DNA of 64,000 nt from Paracoccaceae bacterium (GCA_019429405.1 JAHYIZ010000004.1:1-64000), one strand, 5' to 3'. Shown: positions 43,714 to 53,502, numbered from the stretch's first letter. Numbers and translations are program-made. The notes: generated by a model from the sequence alone, not told the origin.

Positions 43714-45561
43714 GTGCGTGTATTGCTCGCGGTATTCTGTCTAATCGCTCTGGCTGGCTGCGCCGCCGACCGTGGGTTTCAGACCATGTCGGCACAGGGC
43801 GAGGGGGCCGGGAGGCACGCCCACGCGCGGCTTTATCTTTCGGCATCCGGCCCGGCCGCCGGCGCCATGTCGTTTCGCTTTTCCGGGCTCGACGCCAGCC
43901 GCCGCTCGATCGCGCTCTATTCGATTGCCAACGGGGAGCTGACGATCGAGGGCACCTGCGACGGCCCGGTGCTGGTGAGTCATGAAACCAACCCTGACTT
44001 CGTTGCGCGCAGATATGCGGCGGGCGAGGGTTTTGCGGAAACGCTGGCGCACCGGTCGCGCGGCGATGTCTGGCTGGAACCAGCGGCCGAAACGCGGCGC
44101 TGCACCTTGTCGGTCACGCCGCAACGGGCACCCGCCTATGCGATCACGCTTGAGCGCGAGGACTTGGCAGACCCGGCGCTGGCGCTGTTCGATGCGCGCC
44201 GCGATACCTGCCGCCTGCCCGACCCGGCGCGGCTTTCACCGCTGGAACGGGTGTTCTATGCGCCGCGCAGCCTGTCGATGAGCTGCGAGATGGCGACCGG
44301 CACGCCGCGGCTTCTGGGCGATGCGATTGAAGCCTTCAACGCCAAGGTCGAGGCCCTGACAGGGTCGCGGATTTCGCAAGCGGCGCTCGATGCGGGCGAC
44401 CCGACCGCGCCGATTGATTTTTCGCGCGCGCCAAAGCTCGATTACATCTGGCTCTCATACCTCAACCTTCGCGCCGACTACTCGGGCTACATGATCTCGC
44501 GGATGCTTGAATATCATGCGGCGCGCGGCACCACGGTGCGAATCCTGCTGACCGATATGCTGATGCTGCCGCTCGACCGCGCGCTTCTCGAAAATCTCGC
44601 GGCGCGCTACCCGAACCTGCAGTTGCAGATGTTTCGATGGGAATCCGATCGTGCGCCCGGTTTCGATAACCCGCTGCACAGCATCCACCGCGACCAGCAC
44701 ATCAAGGTTTTCGCAACCCTCGCGCGTGACCCGTCGCGCTCGCGCCTGCTTATGGGTGGGCGCAACCTGCATGACCCGTTCGTCTTCGATACGCCGCGCG
44801 ATCTGTCGGCCTTTCCGTTCTTGCGGAACTACGACGCCAGAAAGCAGCTGACGCTGAGCTTTTTTGTGGCCTACGAGGATTTCGAGATCGAGTTTTCGGG
44901 CGATGCCACGGTGCGCAACATCGCGGCGCATATGGCAAGCTTCTGGCACCGCGACCATGACAGCCAGTTGCCGCGAACCTTCAGCGAGAACGCGCCCGGC
45001 GGGGTGGCGCGCGGCGGCATGCGGCATTTCATTTCGGTGCCCTATGCTGACGGGCACGCGCAGCAAGACCTGTTTGTCGAGCTGATAGATGCCGCGCGCG
45101 AAAGCATCGTGTTTACCGCGCCCTTCCTTAATCTGCCGACCGCGCTTGATGCCGCGTTCCGCAGGGCACAGGCGCGCGGTGTTGAGGTGCGCGTTATCGC
45201 GCGCATGGATATAGAAGAGCCGGCGGGCGTATTTTCCGCCTCGCTCAACAGACTGTTTTTTGAGGAATACGCGAACCTTTACGACATCATCGGCTATGAT
45301 CCGTCGCAGCGCAGTCTGCACACAAAAATCTATGTGTTTGACCGGCAACTGGCGGTGGTAACCTCGACCAACGTCAACCAGCGCAGCTTTTTGCACGACA
45401 CCGAGGATGGTGTGATGATACTCGACCCCGCACTGGTAGCGCGGCTGGAACAGGTGGTGGCCGCCTACGCCACGCGCGGCGTGGCACAGGGAACGGCGGT
45501 CAAGGTGCCGCTGGTATTGCGCGCACTGTTGCTGATACCCGGCGTGCGGCGCATCTTTTAG
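43714..45561 (+). CDS. Phospholipase D-like lipoprotein
   Basis: A 615-residue lipoprotein with signal peptide and lipobox LAGC (Cys16). It contains two HKD-type catalytic motifs of the phospholipase D superfamily: [10 protein letters not shown] (first, near residue 328) and HTKIYVFD (second, near residue 532), with GGRNLHD and TSTNVNQRS as the paired loops. The N-terminal 230 residues are unlike known domains. It might cleave or transfer phospholipids at the envelope (a cardiolipin synthase-like role) or act on an exported substrate. GTG start at 43714 is supported by AGGGG at 8 bases; no ATG is in frame close by. Confidence 0.85.
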   Translation: MRVLLAVFCLIALAGCAADRGFQTMSAQGEGAGRHAHARLYLSASGPAAGAMSFRFSGLDASRRSIALYSIANGELTIEGTCDGPVLVSHETNPDFVARRYAAGEGFAETLAHRSRGDVWLEPAAETRRCTLSVTPQRAPAYAITLEREDLADPALALFDARRDTCRLPDPARLSPLERVFYAPRSLSMSCEMATGTPRLLGDAIEAFNAKVEALTGSRISQAALDAGDPTAPIDFSRAPKLDYIWLSYLNLRADYSGYMISRMLEYHAARGTTVRILLTDMLMLPLDRALLENLAARYPNLQLQMFRWESDRAPGFDNPLHSIHRDQHIKVFATLARDPSRSRLLMGGRNLHDPFVFDTPRDLSAFPFLRNYDARKQLTLSFFVAYEDFEIEFSGDATVRNIAAHMASFWHRDHDSQLPRTFSENAPGGVARGGMRHFISVPYADGHAQQDLFVELIDAARESIVFTAPFLNLPTALDAAFRRAQARGVEVRVIARMDIEEPAGVFSASLNRLFFEEYANLYDIIGYDPSQRSLHTKIYVFDRQLAVVTSTNVNQRSFLHDTEDGVMILDPALVARLEQVVAAYATRGVAQGTAVKVPLVLRALLLIPGVRRIF

Positions 45562-45578
45562 CGCCTGCGCCGATGCGT

Positions 45579-46685
45579 TCAGCTGTCGCTGTCGGCGGTC
45601 ACCGGGGTGACGATGGCGCCAAGCAATTCTGGCAGATCTATGACCCCCAGCGTCTTGCCGCTGCGCCCGACGACATGCGCCGACGTGGCGCCTGCGTTGG
45701 TCATTCTGCGCGCGACCTTCTCCAACACCAGATAGCCCTGCACCGTCATTTCAGGCAGGACTTCGCCCGGTTTGCGCGCCCGCGCGATGGTTGCGGCGCG
45801 GATGACCCGGCCCCGGTTAACATCGCGCACAAACGAGGCAACGTAGTCGTTGGCGGGGCCAAGCACGATATCCTGCCCGGTGCCAACCTGTTCCAGCGCG
45901 CCGTCGCGCAGGATGGCGATCTTGTCGCCCAGCCGCAGCGCTTCATCGAGGTCATGCGTGATGAAGACGATGGTCTTGTGCAGCTCTTCCTGCAATTCCA
46001 GCAAGATCGCCTGCATATCCATGCGGATCAGAGGATCAAGCGCCGAAAACGCCTCGTCCATCAGCAGAATGTCGGCGTCGTTGGCGAGCGCCCGCGCCAG
46101 ACCCACGCGCTGCTGCATACCGCCCGAAAGCTGCGCCGGGTAGTGGCGCGCGAAGCCCTTGAGGCCGACCCGCTCGATCCAGTGCTTGGCCATCGGCTCG
46201 CTTTTCGCATGTGCGATGCCCTGAATGTCGAGCCCGTAGCGGACGTTTTCCAGCACCGTGCGGTGCGGCAGCAGCGCGAAACGCTGAAACACCATCGCGG
46301 TTTTCAGCCGGCGAAAGCGGCGAAGCTCGGCGGGTGACATGCGGCAGACATCGGCGCCGTCATAGAGCACCTCGCCAACGGTCGGCTCTATCAGGCCGTT
46401 GATGTGGCGGATCAGCGTTGATTTGCCCGAGCCGGAAAGGCCCATGATCACCGTGATCTTGCCGCCCGGCATGGTCAGGTTGATGTTCTGAAGGCCCAGC
46501 ACATGGCGGTGCTTTCGGTTCAGATCATCCTTGCTCATCCCGGCCTTGACGGCGGCAATGTGGCGTTTGGCGTCGGGGCCGAAGATCTTGTAAAGATCGC
46601 GGATCTCGATGCCCGCGCGCTCAGCTTCGTCATCGGGATCGGGGGCGGCGGCGGTCTGTGCCATGGTGCTTGTCATCTCATCCAT
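45579..46685 (-). CDS. proV: Glycine betaine/proline-type ABC transporter ATPase
   Basis: A 368-residue ProV/OpuA-type ATPase with Walker A GLSGSGKST, signature LSGGMQQRVGLARAL, Walker B LLMDEAFSALDPL, and a C-terminal CBS-like domain (about 285-368). It energises the ProW/ProX importer for compatible solutes such as glycine betaine. ATG 46685 has GGGAGG upstream at good distance and overlaps the end of proW; a second ATG is at 46676. Order is proX-proW-proV on the reverse strand. Confidence 0.92.
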   Translation of the reverse strand: MDEMTSTMAQTAAAPDPDDEAERAGIEIRDLYKIFGPDAKRHIAAVKAGMSKDDLNRKHRHVLGLQNINLTMPGGKITVIMGLSGSGKSTLIRHINGLIEPTVGEVLYDGADVCRMSPAELRRFRRLKTAMVFQRFALLPHRTVLENVRYGLDIQGIAHAKSEPMAKHWIERVGLKGFARHYPAQLSGGMQQRVGLARALANDADILLMDEAFSALDPLIRMDMQAILLELQEELHKTIVFITHDLDEALRLGDKIAILRDGALEQVGTGQDIVLGPANDYVASFVRDVNRGRVIRAATIARARKPGEVLPEMTVQGYLVLEKVARRMTNAGATSAHVVGRSGKTLGVIDLPELLGAIVTPVTADSDS

Positions 46686-47589
46686 GCCCTGCCTCCCGGT
46701 GTTTTTGCAACCGCTTGCCAAAGGCCTGGCTGGTGCGGTCAAAGATGATGGCAATCGCGACCAGCGCAAAGCCATTCAGAAAGCCGATCGTGAAGAACTG
46801 GTTGTTGATCGCCTGCAACACGTTGCGGCCAAGCCCGCCGACCCCCACCATCGAGGCCACCACCACCATTGCCAGCGACATCATGATGGTCTGGTTGACC
46901 CCGGTCATGATCGTGGGCAGCGCCAGCGGCAGTTGCACATTGACCAGCTTTTGTGTGCGCGATGACCCGAAGGCATCCGCCGCCTCGGTCACTTCCGGGT
47001 CAACCAGCCGGATGCCGAGGTTGGTCAGCCGGATCATCGGCGGCACTGCATAGATTACCACCGCGATCATCCCCGGCACCTTGCCGATGCCAAAGATCAC
47101 CACCACCGGGATCAGGTAGACAAAGCTGGGCAAGGTCTGCATCACGTCGAGCACCGGGTTTACGACGCTTTGCACCCGGTCAGACCGCGCGGTGACAATG
47201 CCGACCGGCAGCCCCAGCGCAACCGCGAATATGGTGCACACCGTAACCATTGCCAGCGTTACCATCGTATCGGCCCAAAGCCCGACCCAGCCGATGGCCA
47301 GCATCGCCAGCGCCGCGCCGAGCACGGTCTTCCAGTTTCGGCTTGCGGCCCAGACCACAACCAGCAGCACCGCCAGCACGACCACCCAGGGGGCGCCTAC
47401 AAAACTGCGCTCAAGCATGTTGAGGAAACTTTGCAGCGGCGCCGTGGTGGCGTCGATCACATCGGACCATTCGCGCACCAGCCCGCGAAAGCCGGTGTCG
47501 ATGGTGCGGCGCATCTCGCGCATGGTGGTGGTATCAATTGCGGGAAAGGTGCAGATCACCTCGGGCAGTCCCCAGCACGTTGTTGCCAT
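46678..47589 (-). CDS. proW: Glycine betaine/proline-type ABC transporter permease
   Basis: A 303-residue permease with about seven helices. The conserved EAA-type region LPLALPTIMTGVNQTIMMSL is present, as is the TLAMVTVCTIFAVALGLPVGI stretch near the first helices. The ATG at 47589 follows AAGGAA at 7 bases; the frame from 47640 has no such site. Together with ProV and ProX it forms a betaine-type uptake system. Confidence 0.91.
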   Translation of the reverse strand: MATTCWGLPEVICTFPAIDTTTMREMRRTIDTGFRGLVREWSDVIDATTAPLQSFLNMLERSFVGAPWVVVLAVLLVVVWAASRNWKTVLGAALAMLAIGWVGLWADTMVTLAMVTVCTIFAVALGLPVGIVTARSDRVQSVVNPVLDVMQTLPSFVYLIPVVVIFGIGKVPGMIAVVIYAVPPMIRLTNLGIRLVDPEVTEAADAFGSSRTQKLVNVQLPLALPTIMTGVNQTIMMSLAMVVVASMVGVGGLGRNVLQAINNQFFTIGFLNGFALVAIAIIFDRTSQAFGKRLQKHREAGHG

Positions 47590-47687
47590 CGGGGGTTCCT
47601 TTTCGGGCCGTTCAGTTGCCGCGCCACGCCGGCGCGCCATGGCACAGGGCGGGAAAATGCGTCCCGCCCTGTGCGCCTGTCATGCGC

Positions 47688-48689
47688 TTAGAGTGCGCCC
47701 TGCACCTTGTCGGCAACTTCGGGCGAAAGCCACGCGCGCCACATGTCGCCGTAGTTTTCGAGGAAGTAATAGGCCGCGTCTTCATTGGTGCCCTGGTTTT
47801 CGTCCATCCACGCAAGCACCTGGCCGACGGTCTGGTTGCTCCATTTGCGGGTCTGAATGTAATCCATCGCCACGCCGGCCTTTTCGGCAAAGCTGTCGGT
47901 TACGACCGTAAAGACATCCGACACCGGGTAGGTGTTGATCTTTGGGTCGGGGCAATCGGGCTGCGAGGTGCAGCGGTCGAATTCCGCCTTGTCGAGCGGC
48001 ACGCCGAAATCAAGCCGCACCATTTCGTATTTTCCCAGAATCGCGGTTGGCGCCCAGTAATAGCCAAGCCAGCCCTGCTTGCGCTCATAGGCGCCGGCGA
48101 TCGAGCCATCAAGCCCGGCGGCCGATCCGGTATCGACCAGATCAAAGCCCTTTTCGCCTGCGTTCAGCGCGCGATAAAGGTTTTCGGTCGTGATCTGGCA
48201 GTTCCAGCCCGAGGGGCAGTTGTGCACGGCGCCACGGCTGGCGTCTTCGGGTGCGGGGAACAGGTCGGGGCGTTCCAGCGCGGCCTGCACCGTGGTGATC
48301 TCGGGGTGCGCGTCAACGATGTATTTGGGCACCCACCAGCCTTCGACCCCGCCATCCTGCAGCATCGGCGCGGCAATCACCATGCGGCCTTCGGCAACGG
48401 CGGCATCAAGCGCGATCCGCACCGCGTTGACCCAAAGCTCGGGCGCCATGTCGGGTTCGCCCTTTTCGTTCATCGAGGTAAAGGTGGGCATGGTGTCGCC
48501 AGTCACCAGTTCGACGTCACAGCCATACCCTGCCTCAAGAATGATCTTGTCGACTTGCGCTGCCACACCGGCCGAAGCCCAGTTCATTTCCGAAATCGAA
48601 ACCCGCCCGCATTCTTCCTGCGCCAGCGCCGGTGCGGCGGCAGTGCAGAGAATTGCGGCAAGCCAGGTTGAAGCGTTGAGCTTAACCAT
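47688..48689 (-). CDS. proX: Glycine betaine-type ABC transporter substrate-binding protein
   Basis: A 333-residue exported OpuAC/ProX-like binding protein with a signal peptide ending ALAQE (residue 23). Mature sequence begins CGRVSISEMNWASAG. The aromatic-rich ligand pocket motifs (GGVEGWWVPKYIVDA and KQGWLGYYWAPTAIL) fit quaternary-amine binding through Trp/Tyr boxes. The AAGGAG ribosome site precedes ATG 48689. It is the first gene of proXWV. An AT-rich palindrome lies 23-34 bases upstream. Confidence 0.91.
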   Translation of the reverse strand: MVKLNASTWLAAILCTAAAPALAQEECGRVSISEMNWASAGVAAQVDKIILEAGYGCDVELVTGDTMPTFTSMNEKGEPDMAPELWVNAVRIALDAAVAEGRMVIAAPMLQDGGVEGWWVPKYIVDAHPEITTVQAALERPDLFPAPEDASRGAVHNCPSGWNCQITTENLYRALNAGEKGFDLVDTGSAAGLDGSIAGAYERKQGWLGYYWAPTAILGKYEMVRLDFGVPLDKAEFDRCTSQPDCPDPKINTYPVSDVFTVVTDSFAEKAGVAMDYIQTRKWSNQTVGQVLAWMDENQGTNEDAAYYFLENYGDMWRAWLSPEVADKVQGAL

Positions 48690-48711
48690 GTGCTGTCTCC
48701 TTGGTTTGCGG

Positions 48712-48723
48712 TGAAAATTTTCA
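48712..48723. promoter_or_regulatory. AT-rich palindrome upstream of proX
   Basis: A perfect 12-bp palindrome, TGAAAATTTTCA, lies 23-34 bases before the proX start. It could be an operator, but no regulator is recognised. The rest of 48690-48943 holds only weak hairpins, such as CCTGCCG/CGGCGGG (about 48922-48942), which might end topA transcription. Confidence 0.3.
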
Positions 48724-48943
48724 TGGCCACAGGTGCACCGCATTCACCTATGGGCCCGATTGCTGTTTTTTCCCCGAACCATTGCCCCCCAACGGGGCGC
48801 CAGGGCTTGCGTCGGACAAACAGGGCGCGAGCGCGCAGGCGTCACGCGTCAGGGCGCCCCTTGCGGACGTCCAATTCCGACATTTGGTGTCGTAAACGTG
48901 TAATGCGAGAAAAGCAACCCTGCCGTGAAAATCGGCGGGGCGC

Positions 48944-51613
48944 TCAGGTCTCGGCGGCCTTGGGTTTGGCTACCGTTTTTGGTTTGGCCGCCGCCTTGGG
49001 TTTGGCTACCGCCTTCGGCTTTGCTGCCGCCTTCGGCTTTGCTGCCGCCTTCGGCTTTGCTGCCGCCTTCGGCTTTGCTGCCGCCTTCGGCTTTGCTGCG
49101 GCCTTCCGCTTTGCAGCCGCCTTGGGCTTGGTCGCCTTGCCCTTGCCACCCTTCGCCGCGCGCTCGGCCAAAAGCGGAAGCGCCTCGGCCAGCGTCAGCG
49201 CTTCTGGCACCATATCATTGGGCACCGTGGCGTTGATCTTGCCCCACTTCACATAAGGCCCGTAGCGCCCCGGCATCACCACCACCGCGCCGCCCTCGGG
49301 GTGCTCTCCCAATTCGGCCAGCGCTGCCGTGGCCGCGCCACGCCCCGGCCCTCGCGCCGCCTTTTGCGCCAGCACTTCGATGGCGCGGTTCATGCCGATG
49401 GTGAAGACCTCGTCGGCGTCCTTGAGGTTGGCATAGGTGCTGCCGTGCTTGATGTAGGGGCCATAACGCCCGATTGCCGCCTCGATAAGCACGCCGTCCT
49501 CGGGGTGGTTACCAACCGCGCGCGGCAGGTTGAGCAGCGCCAGCGCCCGCTCCAGATCAATGCCTTCTGGCGACCAGCCTTTGGGAAGGCTGGCGCGCGG
49601 CGGTTTGGGCATCTCTTCGGTGGCCTCGCCGCGCTGAACGTAGGGGCCAAAGCGCCCGGCGCGCAAGGTGATCGGTTCGCCCGCATCTTCGCCCAGAACC
49701 TTGCCGTCGATCGCTGCCGCTTCGCCATTCGGCGCCGAAAGCGGGCGGGTATAGCGGCACTCGGGGTAGCTGGAGCATCCGATGAACGCCCCGCCCGACC
49801 GCGCGGTGCGCAAGCTCAGCCGGCCCTTGCCGCAATTCGGGCACAGCCTCGGGTCGCCGCCATCTTCACGCAGCGGGTAGAGATGCGGGCTGAGCACGTC
49901 GTCGATCTTTTCCAGCACCTCGCTCATGCGCAGTTCGGCGGTGCCCGCCAGCGCCGCCGAAAAATCACGCCAGAAGTGCGCCAGAACCTCTCGGTAATCG
50001 CGCGAGCCTGCCGAGATGTCATCAAGCTGGTCTTCAAGGTCGGCGGTGAAATCGTATTCGACGTATTTGCCAAAGTAGTTGGTCAGAAATGCTGTCACCA
50101 GCCGCCCGGTATCGGCGGCGGCAAGGCGGTTCTTGTCACGGGTCACATAGCCACGATCCTGAATCGTGGTGACGATGCTGGCGTAGGTCGAGGGGCGGCC
50201 GATGCCCAGCTCCTCCATCCGCTTGACCAGCGTGGCTTCGGTGTAGCGCGGCGGGGGTTGGGTGAAGTGCTGCTCGGGTGTCACCGAGCGCTTTGCGGCC
50301 GCCTCGCCCGCCACGATCACCGGCAGGCGGGTGCCGTCTTCGCCCTCGTCGTCATCGCGGCCCTGGTCGTAGACTTTCAGGAAGCCGTCAAACAGCACGA
50401 CCTGGCCCGTCGCGCGCAGTTCCACCTCGCCGTCGGCGCTGGCAACATCGACTGTGGTACGCTCCAGCCGTGCCGCGGCCATCTGGCTGGCAATCGTGCG
50501 CTTCCAGATCAGCTCATAGAGGCGGCGCTGGTCGGCCTCGAGATGCAGTTTCTCGGGCGAAGCGGCCATGTCGGTGGGGCGGATGCATTCATGCGCTTCC
50601 TGCGCGTTCTTGGCCTTGTTCTTGTACATGCGCGGGCTGGCAGGCACATAGGCCTCGCCAAAGCGGCGCTTGATTTCATCGCGCGCGGCCATCACCGCTT
50701 CGGGCGCCATGTCGATGCCGTCGGTACGCATGTAGGTGATGTGCCCGGCCTCATAGAGCCTTTGTGCGGCACTCATGCAGGCCTTGGCGCCCATGCCCAT
50801 CTTGCGGCTGGCTTCTTGCTGCAGCGTCGAGGTCATGAACGGCGCCCAGGGGTTGCGCGCGGCGGGCTTGGCTTCGACCGATTTCACGGTGAAGGTGCGC
50901 GAGTTGACCGCCTGCACCGCCAGTTCGGCCTCGGCGGCACTGCCGATGTCGAACTTGTCGAGCTTGCGCCCGCCGAGCACGGTCAGTCGCGCGTCATACT
51001 CCTGCCCGGCAGGGGAGGCGAAAACGGCGCCCACGCTCCAGTATTCGCGGGCGCGGAAGGCCTCGATCTCCATTTCGCGCTCGACGATCAGCCGCAGGCA
51101 GACCGATTGCACGCGCCCGGCGGATTTCGCGCCCGGCAGCTTGCGCCAGAGCACCGGCGAAAGGTTGAAACCTACGAGGTAATCAAGCGCGCGGCGCGCC
51201 AGATAGGCCTCGACCAGCGCGGTATCAACCTCGCGCGGGTGCGCCATCGCCTCGGTCACCGCCGCCTTGGTGATCGCGTTGAAGGTAACGCGGCTGACGG
51301 TCTTGCCCTTTTTCAGTGCGCTTGCCAGAACCTGCTGCAGATGCCACGAAATCGCCTCGCCCTCGCGGTCGGGGTCGGTTGCGAGGATCAGCGCATCGTC
51401 GGTTTTCAGCGCTTCGGTAATGGCGCGAATGTGCTTGCGGCTTTCGGGCGCCACTTCCCACTGCATCGCAAAATCCGCATTGGTATCGACCGAGCCATCC
51501 TTGGCAGGCAGATCGCGGACATGGCCATAGGAGGCGAGCACGGTGTAATCCGAGCCGAGGTACTTGTTGATTGTCTTGGCCTTGGCTGGGGATTCAACGA
51601 CGACAACGGCCAT
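48944..51613 (-). CDS. topA: DNA topoisomerase I with Lys/Ala-rich repeat tail
   Basis: An 889-residue type IA topoisomerase that relaxes negative supercoils. The TOPRIM domain has VVVVESPAKAKTI and TDPDREGEAISWHLQQ; the active-site Tyr lies in ITYMRTDG; a cysteine-rich zinc-ribbon segment (CPNCGKGRLSLRT, then FIGCSSYPEC) comes near residue 590, followed by further topoisomerase C-terminal repeats. The last about 65 residues consist of KPKAAA repeats encoded by a tandem 18-bp unit. Start ATG 51613 has AGAGGTAGCC upstream. The tail is common in alphaproteobacterial TopA, but its length varies. Confidence 0.95.
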   Translation of the reverse strand: MAVVVVESPAKAKTINKYLGSDYTVLASYGHVRDLPAKDGSVDTNADFAMQWEVAPESRKHIRAITEALKTDDALILATDPDREGEAISWHLQQVLASALKKGKTVSRVTFNAITKAAVTEAMAHPREVDTALVEAYLARRALDYLVGFNLSPVLWRKLPGAKSAGRVQSVCLRLIVEREMEIEAFRAREYWSVGAVFASPAGQEYDARLTVLGGRKLDKFDIGSAAEAELAVQAVNSRTFTVKSVEAKPAARNPWAPFMTSTLQQEASRKMGMGAKACMSAAQRLYEAGHITYMRTDGIDMAPEAVMAARDEIKRRFGEAYVPASPRMYKNKAKNAQEAHECIRPTDMAASPEKLHLEADQRRLYELIWKRTIASQMAAARLERTTVDVASADGEVELRATGQVVLFDGFLKVYDQGRDDDEGEDGTRLPVIVAGEAAAKRSVTPEQHFTQPPPRYTEATLVKRMEELGIGRPSTYASIVTTIQDRGYVTRDKNRLAAADTGRLVTAFLTNYFGKYVEYDFTADLEDQLDDISAGSRDYREVLAHFWRDFSAALAGTAELRMSEVLEKIDDVLSPHLYPLREDGGDPRLCPNCGKGRLSLRTARSGGAFIGCSSYPECRYTRPLSAPNGEAAAIDGKVLGEDAGEPITLRAGRFGPYVQRGEATEEMPKPPRASLPKGWSPEGIDLERALALLNLPRAVGNHPEDGVLIEAAIGRYGPYIKHGSTYANLKDADEVFTIGMNRAIEVLAQKAARGPGRGAATAALAELGEHPEGGAVVVMPGRYGPYVKWGKINATVPNDMVPEALTLAEALPLLAERAAKGGKGKATKPKAAAKRKAAAKPKAAAKPKAAAKPKAAAKPKAAAKPKAVAKPKAAAKPKTVAKPKAAET
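48950..49125. repeat. 18-bp tandem repeat in topA tail
   Basis: Within topA the unit GCCTTCGGCTTTGCTGCC recurs. Five near-identical copies begin at 49011, 49029, 49047, 49065 and 49083 at exact 18-base spacing, with degenerate copies on both sides. It encodes AAKPKA units on the reverse strand. Copy number may vary between strains. Confidence 0.88.
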
Positions 51614-51760
51614 GGCTACCTCTGGCTAGATCGGGCAAAGCGCTTTGGGCGCGGAACATGGGGGGCGTCAAGGGGCAATGTCAATGCGCCATCGCCACCG
51701 CAGCAGTTGACGCGGGCGCGCCAGGGTGGCCCAATGGCGACAACAGCATAGGGGGCAGCA

Positions 51761-52204
51761 ATGCGTTTGGCGATGGTGGCGGCGGGGCTGGTAGCGGTTT
51801 TGGCGGGGGCGGCTTCGGCGCAAGGCTGGGTCACGCCCGCACGCGGTACGGCCACCCGCGCCGCGTTGATGGATGCCATCCGCCCGCATGCCGAATGGAT
51901 GCTGGGCGCCCCGGTCGAATTCGTGGTAAACGAGTTGCGGCTGTCTGGCGACCGTGCATTCGCCATGCTGGAGGCGCAGCGCCCCGGCGGCAGTGTAATT
52001 GACGTGCTGCAAACGCCGATGGTCGAACGTGGCGAGTTTGACCCCTACATCGCTGACACCCCGCATATCGAGGTGCTCTACGTCAAGTCGGGCGACACCT
52101 GGGTGGCGCTGCACTGGGCGATTGGCGCCACCGATGTGTGGTATGCATGGGAACCGCTCTGCGCCCCGTTCCGCGCGTTGATCCCCGAGGTCTGCCCCTA
52201 CTGA
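51761..52204 (+). CDS. Small secreted protein of unknown function
   Basis: A 147-residue exported protein with a signal peptide (cleavage near ASA, residue 19). The mature sequence contains LMDAIRPHAEWMLGAPVEFVV, then PHIEVLYVKSGDTWVALHWA and two cysteines in the last 15 residues (PLCAPFRALIPEVCPY). I do not recognise a family. GGGGCAGC before ATG 51761 is a usable ribosome site. It sits between topA and mnmH, divergent from topA, and is not clearly linked to either. Confidence 0.78.
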   Translation: MRLAMVAAGLVAVLAGAASAQGWVTPARGTATRAALMDAIRPHAEWMLGAPVEFVVNELRLSGDRAFAMLEAQRPGGSVIDVLQTPMVERGEFDPYIADTPHIEVLYVKSGDTWVALHWAIGATDVWYAWEPLCAPFRALIPEVCPY

Positions 52205-52216
52205 GCCTGCTTCAGG

Positions 52217-52237
52217 TCAAATATCCCCGCCGGAGGC
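52217..52237. repeat. Short intergenic repeat (GGGGATATTTG family)
   Basis: This sequence, whose reverse complement reads GGCGGGGATATTTG, resembles an element recurrent between genes in Rhodobacterales. The element at 53424-53480 shares the GGGG-TATTTG core. I could not count genome copies, so the assignment is from memory of related genomes. Confidence 0.35.
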
Positions 52238-52295
52238 GTCGTCTTGCGCCCAAGGTTCCCTGCGACTAGTCTGAGCGCCCCATCGGAGCCCGACC

Positions 52296-53387
52296 ATGAA
52301 CCGCACCGACGCGCAGCCCTCTGCCGGGCGCGACACCACCAGATGGCAAATGACCGCCATAGCCGATCTCGACTCGCTTGACTTCGATGCGATCATTGAC
52401 GTGCGCAGCCCCGCCGAGTTCGCCGAAGACCATGTGCCCGGTGCGATCAATCTGCCGGTGCTGAGCGACGCCGAACGCGCCCTTGTCGGAACCATCTACA
52501 AGCAGGTTTCGGCGTTCGATGCGCGCAAGACCGGCGCCGCGCTGGTGGCGCGCAATGCGGCGGTGCATCTCGAAGGGCCGCTCGCCGGGCTCAAGGGCGG
52601 CTGGCGCCCGCTTGTCTATTGCTGGCGCGGTGGGCAGCGGTCAGGCTCGTTCGCCTCGATCCTGTCGCAGGTCGGCTGGCGGGTCACGCTGCTGGAAGGC
52701 GGCTACAAAAGCTGGCGCAGGCTGGTGGTGGCCGAGGTGCAGGAAACCCCGGTGCGCCCGCCAGTGGTCGTGCTCGACGGCAACACCGGCAGTGCCAAGA
52801 CCGACGTGCTGGCGGCGGTGGCGGCGGCGGGCGGGCAGGTGATCGACCTTGAGGGGCTGGCCAACCACCGTGGATCGTTGTTCGGGGCGATGCCGGGCGG
52901 GCAGCCCAGCCAGAAGGCGTTTGAGGGGCGGCTGGCGCGGGTGCTGGCGCGGCTTGACCCCGCGCGCCCGGTGCTGGTCGAGGCCGAAAGCAGCCGTGTG
53001 GGCGATCTGATCGTGCCGCGCAAGCTTTGGGCGGCGATGTGCGCCGCACCCCGTGTGCGGCTGGCGGTGCCGCTGGCGGCGCGGGCCGAATACCTTGCGC
53101 GCGCCTATGCCGGGGTGGCGGCCGAGCCGGGGCGGCTGGTGGACACGATCACCCGGATGCACCGTCTGCACCCGGCGGAGATCATCGCAGAATGGCTGGC
53201 GCTTGCCGAAGCGGGCGCGCATGAGGCGCTGGCCGCCGCGCTGATGGCTGAACACTATGACCCGCGATATGCCCGCCAGCGCGCGCGCCACGCGGTTGCG
53301 GGCGAGATCGAGCTGGCTGCTGGGCGGCTCGCGCCCGACGATCTGCCCGTCATCGCCCGGAAGGTGATGGCGGCGGCGGGGATGTAG
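52296..53387 (+). CDS. mnmH: tRNA 2-selenouridine synthase
   Basis: A 363-residue rhodanese-P-loop protein that replaces sulfur with selenium in the wobble 2-thiouridine of tRNAs, using selenophosphate. The rhodanese catalytic Cys is Cys109 in YCWRGGQRS, and the P-loop is GNTGSAKT (162-169). MnmH (SelU) first geranylates and then selenates. The selenophosphate is supplied by SelD, encoded next on the opposite strand, so the two make a selenium-tRNA module. GGAG lies 7 bases before the ATG. Confidence 0.94.
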   Translation: MNRTDAQPSAGRDTTRWQMTAIADLDSLDFDAIIDVRSPAEFAEDHVPGAINLPVLSDAERALVGTIYKQVSAFDARKTGAALVARNAAVHLEGPLAGLKGGWRPLVYCWRGGQRSGSFASILSQVGWRVTLLEGGYKSWRRLVVAEVQETPVRPPVVVLDGNTGSAKTDVLAAVAAAGGQVIDLEGLANHRGSLFGAMPGGQPSQKAFEGRLARVLARLDPARPVLVEAESSRVGDLIVPRKLWAAMCAAPRVRLAVPLAARAEYLARAYAGVAAEPGRLVDTITRMHRLHPAEIIAEWLALAEAGAHEALAAALMAEHYDPRYARQRARHAVAGEIELAAGRLAPDDLPVIARKVMAAAGM

Positions 53388-53423
53388 CGGGCGGAGAGAT
53401 CAGCGCAGTCGGGCGCGCTTGCG

Positions 53424-53480
53424 GGGCCGGTGCCGGGGGCCAGCCCCCGGACCCCCGGGGTATTTGTGCGTTGAAGATGG
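53424..53480. repeat. Intergenic palindromic element
   Basis: A GC-rich palindromic stretch between convergent mnmH and selD, with the stem CCGGGGG (53433-53439) and CCCCCGG (53444-53450), then a CCCCCGGGG-TATTTG end. Similar GGGGTATTTG elements occur in many intergenic spaces of Rhodobacterales. It could act as a bidirectional terminator, but this is not proven. Confidence 0.45.
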
Positions 53481-53502
53481 TGTGGCGCCGGTGGGGCGCA
53501 CT

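Noticed and set aside
49011-49098. CRISPR-like direct repeats
   Set aside because: The copies are contiguous 18-bp units inside a coding gene with no spacers.
49301-51751. 816-residue frame on the plus strand opposite topA
   Set aside because: Shadow of topA with strong Arg/His/Ala bias and no domain signal.
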